Shown: piece after piece, positions 7,050 through 16,377 of the stretch
Layout of the letters: each line of letters begins with the position of its first letter
Position numbering within the stretch: position 1 is the first letter of the stretch
Source of the DNA: JBCCGR01 sp039029195
Lineage (GTDB): Bacteria; Pseudomonadota; Alphaproteobacteria; Rhizobiales; Rhizobiaceae
Direction: 5' to 3'
Assembly: GCA_039029195.1 (NCBI GenBank)
Contig: JBCCGR010000030.1
Location: forward strand, 1 to 53,240
Length of the DNA stretch: 53,240 bases
The notes under the pieces: model-generated
The model's input: the letters and a program-made list of their open reading frames with translations, nothing else
Databases searched by the model: none
What the model was told of the DNA's origin: nothing
Position numbers and translations under genes: made by a program

Positions 7050-7241
7050 TCAATCTTTCGGCTTGTAAACGCCGGTGTCGGGATCTTTTTCCAGATCGCC
7101 GATTTCCTTCATGCCTCCCTGGGCTGTTGTCTTTTCGGCTTCACGCACCTGCGCCCCAACGCGCGCCATTTCCTTCTTGATCGCCTTGTAACCAAACCAG
7201 ACGGCAACGCCTGCGGCGGCGAGAAAAATCAGTTGTGGCAT
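7050..7241 (-). CDS. Small single-pass membrane protein, unknown function
   Basis: A 63-residue protein with an N-terminal hydrophobic segment (LIFLAAAGVAVWFGYKAI) followed by a charged helix (KKEMARVGAQVREAEK) and a polar tail ending DPDTGVYKPKD. A GGGGGA ribosome binding site precedes the ATG. It lies 29 bases after the S49 peptidase gene on the same strand, so it is probably co-transcribed. I do not recognise a named family. Confidence 0.75.
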   Translation of the reverse strand: MPQLIFLAAAGVAVWFGYKAIKKEMARVGAQVREAEKTTAQGGMKEIGDLEKDPDTGVYKPKD

Positions 7242-7270
7242 TTACTTGTCCCCCTTCTCACCCGCCAAAT

Positions 7271-8134
7271 TCACAGGCCGTAGCGTGCCCAAAGCGCCCG
7301 TTCCTCGACCGCAGACAGCGCGCCATCAGCAATCTGATGCCCCAATTGCGCACCCAATGTCTCGACCGCCACGCCTTGCGCGCGTCGACCCAAAAGGCCG
7401 CGTTTTGGCTCAACCAGGCTGAGTTTTGTTTTCGCACCATATTTCGCCTTCAGTGTGGCGCGGATATCGCCAATCGCATCCACCAGCCCCATTTCAAGCG
7501 CTGTCGTTCCGGTCCAGAACTGACCGGTGAAGAGATCGGGATGATCGACCAGCTTGTCGCCCCTCGCTTCCTTCACCAGATCAATGAAGGTCTGATGAAT
7601 TTCGCGTTGCAGCGACTTCAAATGCTCAATGTCGCTTTCCTTTTCGGGCGAAAAGGGATCGAGCACCGATTTGTTGCTGCCAGCGGTATAGACGCGGCGC
7701 TCAATGCCGAGCTTCTCTATCGCGCCAGTGAAGCCGAACCCCGCTGCAATGACGCCAATTGAGCCCACAATCGAGGATGGATCGACGGTGATATCATCAC
7801 CGGCAACGGCAATCATGTAACCACCAGAGGCCGCCACATCCTCCACAAAGACGTGAACCTTTTTGTTCTTTTCCTCAGCCAGATCACGGATGCGACGATA
7901 GATCAGCCGCGACTGTGCAGGCGAGCCGCCCGGCGAGTTGACGATCAGCGCCACAGCGGGCGCTTCCTTCATCTCAAAGGCGCGGTCCAGCAGTTGGGCG
8001 CAGGAGGCGAGCGACAGGTTTTGACGAAACGGGCCGCCGCCGGAGGCAATTGCCCCGCTCAGCCGCACGACAGGAATTGAAATACCGGTTTGCCGGTATT
8101 TTTTCGGCAACAGCCGATTGATCAGTTTCTTCAA
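7271..8134 (-). CDS. S49 family peptidase (SppA/SohB-like)
   Basis: A 287-residue serine protease of the signal-peptide-peptidase A family. The nucleophile is Ser103 in AASGGYMIA and the general base Lys155 in AGSNKSVLD, forming the Ser-Lys dyad; the oxyanion region is NSPGGSP. It is a short single-domain form compared with E. coli SppA. The annotated start is a TTG with a weak ribosome binding site, and no obvious transmembrane anchor is present, so the N-terminus is uncertain. The family cleaves membrane-embedded signal peptides; the small membrane protein downstream may be a partner, which is inference from position. Confidence 0.92.
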   Translation of the reverse strand: MKKLINRLLPKKYRQTGISIPVVRLSGAIASGGGPFRQNLSLASCAQLLDRAFEMKEAPAVALIVNSPGGSPAQSRLIYRRIRDLAEEKNKKVHVFVEDVAASGGYMIAVAGDDITVDPSSIVGSIGVIAAGFGFTGAIEKLGIERRVYTAGSNKSVLDPFSPEKESDIEHLKSLQREIHQTFIDLVKEARGDKLVDHPDLFTGQFWTGTTALEMGLVDAIGDIRATLKAKYGAKTKLSLVEPKRGLLGRRAQGVAVETLGAQLGHQIADGALSAVEERALWARYGL

Positions 8135-8267
8135 ATTTTGGCCCGCTATTCACAAAGGGACATGCAAATCACATTGGCTTCGAGATGTGACTTTTGCGAA
8201 CCAATTGCAAGTGGGGAGTGAACTCAAGCCGAGCGTCCGAGATTGAATCAGCGGTCGTTAGCTTTCT

Positions 8268-9101
8268 TCAGTCAAACCGCCCGGAAATATCGCCTTCACC
8301 TTCAAAAACCGCATTGGCTTCGTCGGTGTAGGCGCCATCGGTGCCGTGAATGATCAGTGGCGGGAGCATGGTCAAAGGCGCCTTGAGCCCCTTTTTGCCC
8401 GTCACGATGATTTTGCTGGCGGGTTCTTCGGCGCGGGAATGGACAGGCAGGATCTGCGCTGCCCCAAATCGTCCCTGAAAGCCCGCAATGATCTTTCCAA
8501 GCGTTTCCGGGCGATTGATGATCGCCACACGACCACCCGGCTTCAGCACAGCCGCTGCGGATCGCAGCCACGGATCCAGCCCTCCGGAGCCGATCATATG
8601 GGCAAGCGCTCGCATCGGGTCGGGCGAACGCTGGTTGGCGGGCTCATAAAATGGCGGGTTCATAATGACGTGATCATAGGTCTCATCCTGAAGACCGGCG
8701 AACTTGCGGCGCTCGCCGGACAAGGAAATGTCCGCCTCCAACACGTTCACTCGTCCATCAAGGTGACCATTTCCACCCAGCTTCAGGCTTTCCTGCGCCA
8801 GGCGACACATGATGGGGTCAACTTCGACCAGATCGACAGTCAGCCCGTTGCACCTTGTGGCGGCGGCCAGACCGGCGGCACCGGCGCCTGATCCAAAATC
8901 CGCAAGATGACCGTTTGTTTGATCAGAAAGGGTTGCCGCCAAAAGCAGCGCATCAATCCCTGAACGATGGCCGCCCGATTTTGGTTGCAGGAGATGAAAT
9001 TGACCGCGAAAAAACGCATCCTTCGTGGTGGGTGGAAGGTCTATCTCGTTCACCTTTTCGGTCACCTTGTCGATGCTCATCCTTGCTTGTGCACTGCTCA
9101 T
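8268..9101 (-). CDS. tRNA1(Val) (adenine-N6)-methyltransferase-like protein (TrmN6 family)
   Basis: A 277-residue SAM-dependent methyltransferase. Motif I is ADFGSGAGAAGLA, the acidic motif II VDLVEVD, and the amino-group methylation motif IV is NPPF (HVIMNPPFYEP). The length and the FFRGQFHLLQPKSGGHRSGIDALLL start fit TrmN6, which modifies A37 of tRNA-Val. Its ATG overlaps the stop of the upstream DUF2007 gene by four bases, which supports this start over the internal ATG at residue 8. The exact tRNA target is inferred from the family. Confidence 0.88.
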   Translation of the reverse strand: MSSAQARMSIDKVTEKVNEIDLPPTTKDAFFRGQFHLLQPKSGGHRSGIDALLLAATLSDQTNGHLADFGSGAGAAGLAAATRCNGLTVDLVEVDPIMCRLAQESLKLGGNGHLDGRVNVLEADISLSGERRKFAGLQDETYDHVIMNPPFYEPANQRSPDPMRALAHMIGSGGLDPWLRSAAAVLKPGGRVAIINRPETLGKIIAGFQGRFGAAQILPVHSRAEEPASKIIVTGKKGLKAPLTMLPPLIIHGTDGAYTDEANAVFEGEGDISGRFD

Positions 9102-9337
9102 CCGGCTGTATCCGTTTCTATCGGCAGTTCATCACCCAGACCGGCGTCGTTTACCAGCTTGCGGGCCACAGCGAGTTGATCACCGTCGACGAGAATGCGA
9201 CGCGGCAGAATGCCCAGCGATCCGTCAAGCACACTCATATGTTCATCCACGACCCGAAACAGGATGTTCTGCTCCTTCAACAAGACGCTGGCGAAGGAAA
9301 TCAGCACAGGATCATTGGTTCGAAGAAGCTCTTCCAT
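9098..9337 (-). CDS. DUF2007 domain protein
   Basis: A 79-residue protein starting MEELLRTNDPVLISFASVLL, typical of DUF2007, described as a putative prokaryotic signal-transducing domain. The small alpha/beta fold resembles PII-like proteins, and the pattern of a helix carrying LLKEQNI, the strand FRVVDEH and LLVDGDQLAVAR-like ends is kept. The start fits the family; no strong ribosome binding site is seen. It is coupled to the TrmN6-like gene and diverges from ispB. Confidence 0.88.
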   Translation of the reverse strand: MEELLRTNDPVLISFASVLLKEQNILFRVVDEHMSVLDGSLGILPRRILVDGDQLAVARKLVNDAGLGDELPIETDTAG

Positions 9338-9616
9338 AGTCGGACCGGTCGCCAACAGCCTTGATTGTTCACATGTGTAGAACTGACCGTCGCATTGTGT
9401 CAGCTTGCACTCAACAGCCAATCACGCAGAAAATTTCAATTGTTGGTGACGTGGCCGGGTGATTCTGGCCTACAATCTGACGCTGGCTTCAAGAACTCGT
9501 GTTTCAAAGTCGTTATTTGCAGGCGCGCCTGAGCCAAAGTGTCACTTGTGTGACAATGGGGTGGTTTCTATTGTTACTTGACAGAAAACCGTAATTCTCC
9601 GTGCGGGGGGCGCGCT

Positions 9617-10633
9617 GTGGGCGTAGTTGTATCACTGGAAGAAAGCCGTCGGGCCAACACCGGAATCTCGGCGCTGGTCGAGCTTACCCGCGCCGATATG
9701 CAAAGGGTCAACAGCCTGATCCTTTCCAAAACCGGCTCCAATGTGGAGCTGATCCCGCAGGTCGCAAAACACCTCATCGATTCCGGTGGTAAGCGCCTGC
9801 GCCCGATGCTTACGCTGGCCACCGCCTGCCTGTGTGGTTACGAGGGAGATCAGCACATCACACTGGCGGCCAGTGTGGAGTTCATGCACACCGCGACGCT
9901 TCTGCACGATGACGTGGTTGATGAAAGCCATATGCGGCGCGGCCACAAGACGGCGCGTGTGGTCTGGGGCAATCAGGCAAGTGTGCTGGTGGGCGACTTT
10001 TTGCTGGGCCAGGCCTTCCGGATGATGGTGGATGCGGGGTCCATGGATTCTCTGGATGTGCTTTCCACCGCAGCGTCGGTGATTGCCGAAGGCGAAGTGA
10101 TGCAGCTTGCTGCAGCCCAAAGTATGGAAACCACAGAAGACGAATATCTTGCCGTCATTCGTGCCAAGACAGCAGCCCTGTTTTCTGCGGCCGCTGAAGT
10201 TGGACCAATCATTTCCGGCAATGACAAGGCGCAACGCGCCGCCTTCCGCTCATACGGGGTGAACCTGGGTCTGGCCTTCCAGCTTGTGGACGACGCGCTG
10301 GACTATGGTGGCAACAAGGACGAGCTTGGTAAAAATGTGGGCGATGATTTCCGTGAAGGAAAAATCACCCTCCCCGTTCTGCTGTCATATCGCCGTGGAA
10401 GCGACGAGGATCGCATGTTCTGGCGTGCCGCGGTGGAGAAGGGTGAGACCGGCGAGGAAGAACTTCAGCAAGCGCTCGAATTGATGCGCAAATATGGTGC
10501 CATTGAAGACACCATTTCCCGCGCCCGACACTATGGTGAAATTGCCAAGGATGCGCTCGCGCCGCTACCGATCAGCGACCACAAGCAGGCCTTGCTGGAC
10601 GTGGTTGATTTTTGCATTTCGCGCGTCGTGTAA
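9617..10633 (+). CDS. ispB: Octaprenyl/polyprenyl diphosphate synthase
   Basis: A 338-residue trans-polyprenyl synthase that extends farnesyl diphosphate with isopentenyl diphosphate to the side chain of ubiquinone. The two aspartate-rich motifs are LLHDDVVDE and LVDDALDY, with GGKRLRP in the substrate site. The start is taken at a GTG (9617, MGVVVSLEES) behind a G-rich box, as in rhizobial homologues; an upstream ATG at 9578 would add 13 residues. It is divergent from the DUF2007 gene with a 279-base spacer. Confidence 0.93.
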   Translation: MGVVVSLEESRRANTGISALVELTRADMQRVNSLILSKTGSNVELIPQVAKHLIDSGGKRLRPMLTLATACLCGYEGDQHITLAASVEFMHTATLLHDDVVDESHMRRGHKTARVVWGNQASVLVGDFLLGQAFRMMVDAGSMDSLDVLSTAASVIAEGEVMQLAAAQSMETTEDEYLAVIRAKTAALFSAAAEVGPIISGNDKAQRAAFRSYGVNLGLAFQLVDDALDYGGNKDELGKNVGDDFREGKITLPVLLSYRRGSDEDRMFWRAAVEKGETGEEELQQALELMRKYGAIEDTISRARHYGEIAKDALAPLPISDHKQALLDVVDFCISRVV

Positions 10634-10782
10634 GCCTGTTCCAATCTCAAGTATTTGTTTTGGTCCGGAACTGAATTGATTGTGTCTGATTGCGTCTTGC
10701 AAGCAGGTCGCAAAAAAGCCACGCTGGCATGAGTTGAAGTGCAACAGACTCAACCGATCAGACCGAAAACCTCAGGGTCGAA

Positions 10783-12558
10783 ATGAACAGATTGAATTCC
10801 CGCCTGGCCGTCCTTCTTGCCGGTTCCTTTCTCACAGTGTCCGGTGCGCAATTTGCTTCGCACGCGAGCACCAATGAAGAAATAACCGACAAGGACGTGG
10901 CAAGCGCATCGCTTTCGGGCGCCTATCTTGCCGCCCGTATTGCCACCATCGACAAAAACACTGAAGCTGCGGTGCGCTATTATCGTCGTGCACTGTCGCT
11001 GGATCCGGGCAATCCCAACCTGATGCAGAATGCCTTCATGACGTTGCTTGCCAATGGCAATGTTGATGAGGCGATGACCATTGCCGCCGATCTGACCGAG
11101 CTGGAGAACGGGCCACAGATTGCCAACATTGCTCTTGCTGTGGATGCCGTTCGCGGCAAGGAACTGGCCAACGCGCGAACCTATCTTACCTATTCAAGCC
11201 GCAGTGACCTTGATCGACTGGTTGGAGGCCTGATGAAGGCCTGGATCGCCAGTGACGGCAAGACGCCTGAAAAAGCGCTGGAAATCGTTGACGAGCTTCA
11301 AGGCCCGGCCTGGTTCAACCTGTTTATCGAATATCATGGGGGCCTGCTGGCTGCTAAAATTGGCCAGACCGAGGAGGCCTATTCTCGGCTTGGCAAAGCC
11401 ATCGACCGGCGGTCAGGAGGTTCCGCGGCAAGCGAAACCCATTTGCGCGCCGTGGAAATGCTCGCCCGCATTCAGTTTGCGGCTGGTGCCACCAAAGAGG
11501 CGGAAGAAACGGTTACCTCCGGGCGGCGGGTACAATCTGCCAATCCGGCCCTTGCCCGACTCGATGAAGAACTGCGCTCCGGCAAGGGACTTACCCACAC
11601 GCCGATGAGCGCGCAGCGCGGCACGGCGGAAATCTTCTACACGCTTGGTACGGCGATTGATGATGAGGGCGGGCTGCAGTTTGCGATGATCTATCTCAAC
11701 CTGTCGCGCGCGCTGGCCATGGACAGCGATATCATCACGCTGGCCTTGGCCGATCTTTTCGACAAGCAAAAACTCTATCGTCGCTCAAACGAACTGTTCT
11801 CAGCCGTTTCGGACGCTTCGCCCTATCACCGGATCGCTCAGCTTGAACTGGCACTCAATCTGGATGCGCTTGACCAGTTGGACGAAGCCTCCAAGTCATT
11901 GGAAGGCCTGCTGAAAGACGATCCCGACGATCTGATCGCCTATTTGAGCTACGGCGGGATGATGTCGCGGCACGAGAAATATGCTGAAGCCGCTGCCATC
12001 TACGAACGGGCTGCGGCACGGGTGCAAACCCCGCGGCGCATTCACTGGAACCTCTACTATCGACGCGGCATTGCCTATGAGCGCACCAAACAGTGGCCCA
12101 AGGCAGAAGAGAGCTTCAAGAAAGCGCTTGAACTGTTTCCTGATCAGCCAAGCGTGCTGAACTATTTGGGCTATTCCTGGGTGGATATGAACATCAACCT
12201 GGAAGAGGGTTTGGAGATGATCCGCAAGGCGGTCAATCTGCGCCCGAATGATGGCTATATCGTCGACAGTCTGGGATGGGCCTATTACCGGATGGGTCGC
12301 TTCGACGATGCGGTGCGCGAACTGGAGCGGGCGGTTGAACTGCGCGCGGCTGATCCAACAATCAACGAACATCTGGGTGATGCCTACTGGCGCGTTGGTC
12401 GCAAGCTGGAAGCTACCTTTCAGTGGAACCATGCGATCGACCTGAAACCCACCGAGACCACGGTTGAAGCCATCCAGAAAAAGCTGGAAGAAGGTTTGCC
12501 GCCTCTGGAAGAATCAACGGGTGCTGCCGGAGAGGCAACTGAGGAAAAGAAGATTTAG
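10783..12558 (+). CDS. Secreted tetratricopeptide-repeat protein
   Basis: A 591-residue protein with an N-terminal signal peptide (RLAVLLAGSFLTVSGAQFASHAS) followed by many TPR units, for example AAVRYYRRALSLDPGNPNLM, AEESFKKALELFPDQPSVL and YRMGRFDDAVRELERAVEL. TPR arrays mediate protein contacts; location would be periplasmic or outer-membrane associated. It sits between ispB and ispE on the same strand. No catalytic domain is visible, and the partner is unknown. Confidence 0.88.
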   Translation: MNRLNSRLAVLLAGSFLTVSGAQFASHASTNEEITDKDVASASLSGAYLAARIATIDKNTEAAVRYYRRALSLDPGNPNLMQNAFMTLLANGNVDEAMTIAADLTELENGPQIANIALAVDAVRGKELANARTYLTYSSRSDLDRLVGGLMKAWIASDGKTPEKALEIVDELQGPAWFNLFIEYHGGLLAAKIGQTEEAYSRLGKAIDRRSGGSAASETHLRAVEMLARIQFAAGATKEAEETVTSGRRVQSANPALARLDEELRSGKGLTHTPMSAQRGTAEIFYTLGTAIDDEGGLQFAMIYLNLSRALAMDSDIITLALADLFDKQKLYRRSNELFSAVSDASPYHRIAQLELALNLDALDQLDEASKSLEGLLKDDPDDLIAYLSYGGMMSRHEKYAEAAAIYERAAARVQTPRRIHWNLYYRRGIAYERTKQWPKAEESFKKALELFPDQPSVLNYLGYSWVDMNINLEEGLEMIRKAVNLRPNDGYIVDSLGWAYYRMGRFDDAVRELERAVELRAADPTINEHLGDAYWRVGRKLEATFQWNHAIDLKPTETTVEAIQKKLEEGLPPLEESTGAAGEATEEKKI

Positions 12559-12651
12559 GGACGGTTTTTCTCAAACAAAGAGCGATGGTTTGACTTGGGT
12601 TTGCATCGCTTCTTGTCTGTTTAAGGCGAATGTGCCTCTCGCAACCCTCCA

Positions 12652-12751
12652 CTTGTCATCTTCGGGCTTGACCCGAAGACCTATTCCGTACCCTGGCAGC
12701 CTCCTACCGAATGGGAACTTCACGGAATGGGTTGCCGGGTCTCATTCTCGC
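12652..12751 (-). repeat. Dispersed intergenic repeat, family B, copy 2
   Basis: Read on the minus strand this starts GCGAGAATGAGACCCGG, has AACCCATTCCGTGAAG, a variable centre, and ends GCCCGAAGATGACAAG, so it shares both conserved ends and the length of 531-634. The centre here contains the hairpin TCTTCGGG-CTTGA-CCCGAAGA (12659-12679). It lies between the TPR gene and ispE. Confidence 0.7.
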
Positions 12752-12846
12752 AGTGGCTCGAATTGCCCGACAATGACATCGACAGACACTTCAGAGCTTG
12801 AATTTCGCTCGCTGTCGAGCTGATGGTATGGGAACGAAAACCCGAC

Positions 12847-13719
12847 ATGAACGAGGATCTCTCCGAATTCGCACCGGCAAAAATCAACCTCTGCCTGCAT
12901 GTGACGGGGCAGCGTGACGACGGATATCATCTGCTCGATACGCTGGTTGCATTTGTGGATGTGGGTGATCGGCTGTGGGTGGAAGATGGCAACGGTATCT
13001 CACTCAAGGTCACTGGCCCACAGGCAGCGGGGCTTGCCGTAGAGCAAGCGGAAGGTCACGACAATCTGGTTCTAAAAGCGGCGCGATTGCTGGCTGAAAC
13101 AGTAGGCGTCGATACCGCATCGAGAGGCGTGAAAATCACGCTGGAAAAGAACCTGCCGGTCTCCAGCGGCGTCGGTGGCGGTTCGGCTGATGCGGCGGCG
13201 GCTCTGCGGCTATTGTCCCGTCAGTGGGGCGTTGCGCCCAGTGTTGCTGCACAGGTCGCGCCGCAGCTGGGCGCGGACGTTCCTATGTGTCTGGTGAGCC
13301 AGTCCTTGCGGGCAACCGGCATCGGAGAAACCATTCAGCCGGTGCCTCTCCCCCCCCTGCACATGGTTCTCGTTAATCCCGGTGTCGCAGTTTCAACCCC
13401 TGAGATTTTTGGACGGCTCCACCACCGCGACAGCCTTCCATTGACGCTTCCCGACCAGTTTAGTGATACCGATCAAGTGGTCAGCTTCCTGAGTGCCACC
13501 ACCAATGACCTTGCTCATCCTGCCATTGAGGCCCAACCGGTGATCCAAAACGTGCTTGATGCACTTTCCGCCTGCGATGGTTCGCGACTTGTGCGTATGT
13601 CCGGTTCCGGTGCGACCTGTTTCGCCCTATTCTCGGATCGCGGGCAGGCCGTCGCGGCTTCCGCTGAGCTGGCAGACCGTCACCCGGGCTGGTGGGTCGA
13701 AGCGGCATCCGCAATTTAA
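12847..13719 (+). CDS. ispE: 4-diphosphocytidyl-2-C-methyl-D-erythritol kinase
   Basis: A 290-residue GHMP kinase that phosphorylates CDP-methylerythritol in the non-mevalonate isoprenoid pathway. The N-terminal APAKINLCLHVTGQRDDGYH and the ATP-binding PVSSGVGGGSADAAAAL are diagnostic. The C-terminal RMSGSGATCFALF is the third GHMP motif. The start MNEDLSEFAPAKINL is chosen to match the family; an ATG 24 bases upstream is possible. With ispB upstream it forms a loose isoprenoid group, though a repeat element separates them. Confidence 0.95.
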   Translation: MNEDLSEFAPAKINLCLHVTGQRDDGYHLLDTLVAFVDVGDRLWVEDGNGISLKVTGPQAAGLAVEQAEGHDNLVLKAARLLAETVGVDTASRGVKITLEKNLPVSSGVGGGSADAAAALRLLSRQWGVAPSVAAQVAPQLGADVPMCLVSQSLRATGIGETIQPVPLPPLHMVLVNPGVAVSTPEIFGRLHHRDSLPLTLPDQFSDTDQVVSFLSATTNDLAHPAIEAQPVIQNVLDALSACDGSRLVRMSGSGATCFALFSDRGQAVAASAELADRHPGWWVEAASAI

Positions 13720-13731
13720 GGGAAACCAACC

Positions 13732-14280
13732 ATGAGCGAGCCCAAATCTGAGCGCCCCTTCATTCCGGTTCGGTTCGCGGTGCTGACCGTCTCCGACACC
13801 CGCACATTGGCAGATGATCGCTCGGGCAACACGCTTGAAGAGCGTATTCTCAAGGCCGGCCATACCTGCCCGCAACGCGCCATCGTTAAAGATGATGTTG
13901 CTGCGATTGCCACCCAGGTGCGCAACTGGTGTGAGAGCGGCACGGTAGACGCTGTGCTGACCACCGGGGGAACCGGCTTCACCGGGCGCGATGTCACGCC
14001 CGATGCGCTGGAGCCGCTTTTCGATAAGCGCATGGATGGATTTTCATTTCTGTTTCATCAGGTGAGCGCTGAAAAGATTGGCACCTCGACCATTCAGTCG
14101 CGCGCCACGGCCGGCTTGATTGGAACGACGTTCGTGTTTTGCATTCCGGGTTCACCCGGTGCCTGCAAGGATGCCTGGGACGGCATTCTGGAGCCGCAGT
14201 TCGACTATCGCCACATGCCCTGCAATTTTGTGGAGATCATGCCGCGGCTCGACGAGCACCTGCAGCGCACAAAGGGCTGA
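13732..14280 (+). CDS. moaB: Molybdenum cofactor biosynthesis protein MoaB
   Basis: A 182-residue protein of the MoaB/Mog family, which adenylates molybdopterin before molybdenum insertion. Diagnostic stretches are LTVSDTRT, TTGGTGFTGRDVTPDA and FCIPGSPGACKDAW. The full length matches the family. It starts 12 bases after ispE behind AAGGGAAACC, so it is probably read from the same transcript although the pathways differ. Confidence 0.95.
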   Translation: MSEPKSERPFIPVRFAVLTVSDTRTLADDRSGNTLEERILKAGHTCPQRAIVKDDVAAIATQVRNWCESGTVDAVLTTGGTGFTGRDVTPDALEPLFDKRMDGFSFLFHQVSAEKIGTSTIQSRATAGLIGTTFVFCIPGSPGACKDAWDGILEPQFDYRHMPCNFVEIMPRLDEHLQRTKG

Positions 14281-14423
14281 TATTGCCGGACAGTCTCCGC
14301 TAACCATCAAAAGAATACTGCAAAGCCTGCAATCAAGTGTTCAAGCATCGTTGCCATGATGACGAGCGTTTACTACGCTGACCGTCGTTGGATTGACGAA
14401 CTTGTTTGAACACAGGGTTTTAC

Positions 14424-15425
14424 ATGGTGCGTTTGACTGTTGTTTCCGCCTCAATATTCTTTGCGTTGCTCGCTGGCGCCTCCGCCCAGACACCTGAAAA
14501 GACAGACAAAATCATCGACGCCTGGCGTGGCTGGATGAAGGCCCACAAGGTGAAGAAAAGCGCCATCACCATTGGTCACAATGGCAAGATTTTAAAGTCC
14601 GATGGTGTCGGCCAGAACCCCAAAAAAGCCTACGCAATCGCCTCGCTGTCGAAGGCGATTACCGCGGTTTGCTTGCAACAGGTTGCGGCGGAAAAAAACG
14701 TTGATCTCAACGCCACGCTTGGGGAACTGCAACCCGAATTTTCCAAGGTGAAAGTCAAGATACCGTCAAAGCTTAAGGACCGGACGCTTGCCAGCGTCAT
14801 CACCATGACCAGCGGCATGAAGCCGGACAGGAGCCAGGGCCGGTTCAACAAGAGCTTTCGGTTTGGCGACACCCGCAATATCGGTTTTTCCAACCGGGCG
14901 CTCAAAAATGCCGGCCTGAAGGGCAAGACGGGCGCGTATTTCTACAACAATGGAAACTATGCCCTGGCCGGCGCGCTGCTGGAGGCGCTGACGGGCACAG
15001 ACAATGTGACCGCCTGCCGTGACCGGGTGTTTCCAAAAGGCCATCGCAAGACCGTGCGGTTTGACAAAAACTGGATCGCACTTGCCGGATTTGGCGGCTG
15101 GCAGGCCTCGACCGTTGACTATACGGCCTTTGTGATGAACGCCTTTGGCCCCAAAAGCCACATCGCCGCCAATCTGACGAAGCTGCCCAACTATCGCGAC
15201 ATCAAGGGTGGCTGGGGCTATGGGCTGGGCACGTTTTTTCGCACGCGCTTTCCGCAAAACATCTATTGGCACAAGGGCGCTTTATGCGGTGTGAAGGGCG
15301 GCGATTTCGGCACCTACTTTGCCTACTATGCCAGCGGCTACGCCATCACCGTTACCTACAATGCCTGCGGCCGGGATGCGCTGAGCGACCGGCTGGATTC
15401 CATTCTCTTCAAAGCGGCCAACTGA
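14424..15425 (+). CDS. Secreted serine hydrolase of the beta-lactamase fold
   Basis: A 333-residue protein with a signal peptide (VVSASIFFALLAGASAQ). The beta-lactamase/class C motif S-x-x-K is SLSK in YAIASLSKAITAV, and the tyrosine motif is YNNGNY. A KTG-like triad is not obvious; HKGALCGVKGG may serve. Such proteins are esterases, DD-peptidases or peptidase-like enzymes acting in the periplasm; resistance to beta-lactams is not implied. The ATG at 14424 begins the signal peptide; an upstream TTG is rejected. Confidence 0.85.
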   Translation: MVRLTVVSASIFFALLAGASAQTPEKTDKIIDAWRGWMKAHKVKKSAITIGHNGKILKSDGVGQNPKKAYAIASLSKAITAVCLQQVAAEKNVDLNATLGELQPEFSKVKVKIPSKLKDRTLASVITMTSGMKPDRSQGRFNKSFRFGDTRNIGFSNRALKNAGLKGKTGAYFYNNGNYALAGALLEALTGTDNVTACRDRVFPKGHRKTVRFDKNWIALAGFGGWQASTVDYTAFVMNAFGPKSHIAANLTKLPNYRDIKGGWGYGLGTFFRTRFPQNIYWHKGALCGVKGGDFGTYFAYYASGYAITVTYNACGRDALSDRLDSILFKAAN

Positions 15426-15431
15426 AGCGCC

Positions 15432-16199
15432 ATGACCAAACCCTATGTGAACATCAATCGCGACTATTGGAACGAACAGGCACCACATTGGGTGGAACTG
15501 GGTGAGCGGCTTTGGTCGCTCGCAGTTCCGCAGTGGGGCAACTGGAACCTTTCCGAAACCGATCTGAAGCTGCTGCCTGCTCAGATGAGCGGCATGGATG
15601 CGATCGAACTCGGCTGTGGAACGGGCTATATTTCGGGCTGGATGGCCCGCCGTGGCGCGAAGGTCACCGCCATCGATGTGTCGGCAGAACAGTTGGCAAC
15701 GGCCCGCAGGCTCGCAAATGACTATGAGGCGGACATCAGCTTCATCGAGGGCAACGCCGAGACGCTGCCCCTGCCCGACGCCACATTTGACTTTGCGATC
15801 TCGGAATATGGCGCGGCAATCTGGTGCGATCCGGATATCTGGCTGCGCGAGGCCTGGCGCGTGCTGCGGCCGGGCGGGCGGCTGGTCTTTTTGGGAAACC
15901 ACCCCCTCACCCTGGTGTGCAGCAATTGGGATGGCGCACCCGCCGACTTCACCCTGCACCGCCCGTACAAGGCCATGAGCGGGGCGGACTGGACGGAGGT
16001 TGAATTCGAGCCTGCGGGCATTGAATTCAACCGCACGTTTGCCGACTGGATTTCGCTCTTCAACGAGATCGGCTTTTCAGTGCTCAACTACAAGGAACTC
16101 TACGCACCTGAGGATGCGGAGGGCATTCGCGGCGCCGTCCCCGCCGAATGGAGCAAGGCCTATCCGTGCGAGCAGGTTTGGTTTGTGGGGAAGCGATAG
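15432..16199 (+). CDS. Class I SAM-dependent methyltransferase
   Basis: A 255-residue soluble methyltransferase. Motif I is AIELGCGTGYISGWMA, the acidic ribose-binding end is VTAIDVS, and the post-I region continues with EGNAETLPLPDATFDFAIS and VLRPGGRLVFLG. This is the pattern of small-molecule (UbiE-like) methyltransferases; the substrate is not deducible. It begins 6 bases after the serine hydrolase stop, so the two are co-transcribed. Confidence 0.92.
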   Translation: MTKPYVNINRDYWNEQAPHWVELGERLWSLAVPQWGNWNLSETDLKLLPAQMSGMDAIELGCGTGYISGWMARRGAKVTAIDVSAEQLATARRLANDYEADISFIEGNAETLPLPDATFDFAISEYGAAIWCDPDIWLREAWRVLRPGGRLVFLGNHPLTLVCSNWDGAPADFTLHRPYKAMSGADWTEVEFEPAGIEFNRTFADWISLFNEIGFSVLNYKELYAPEDAEGIRGAVPAEWSKAYPCEQVWFVGKR

Positions 16200-16377
16200 G
16201 TTTCGCGGACCTATTGAAAAACCGCAGATTGAAGATTTCGTAGTTTATCTTCAGATTGAGGAGAGCGAACGTTCGCCGTGCTCCCAACAGTCCCGTGTAA
16301 CCTAGCTAAAGCGGACATCAGGTTTGAATAGACTTGGCTACGCAAAAATCCTGCTGTGAAGACCACTAGGGTTTCCA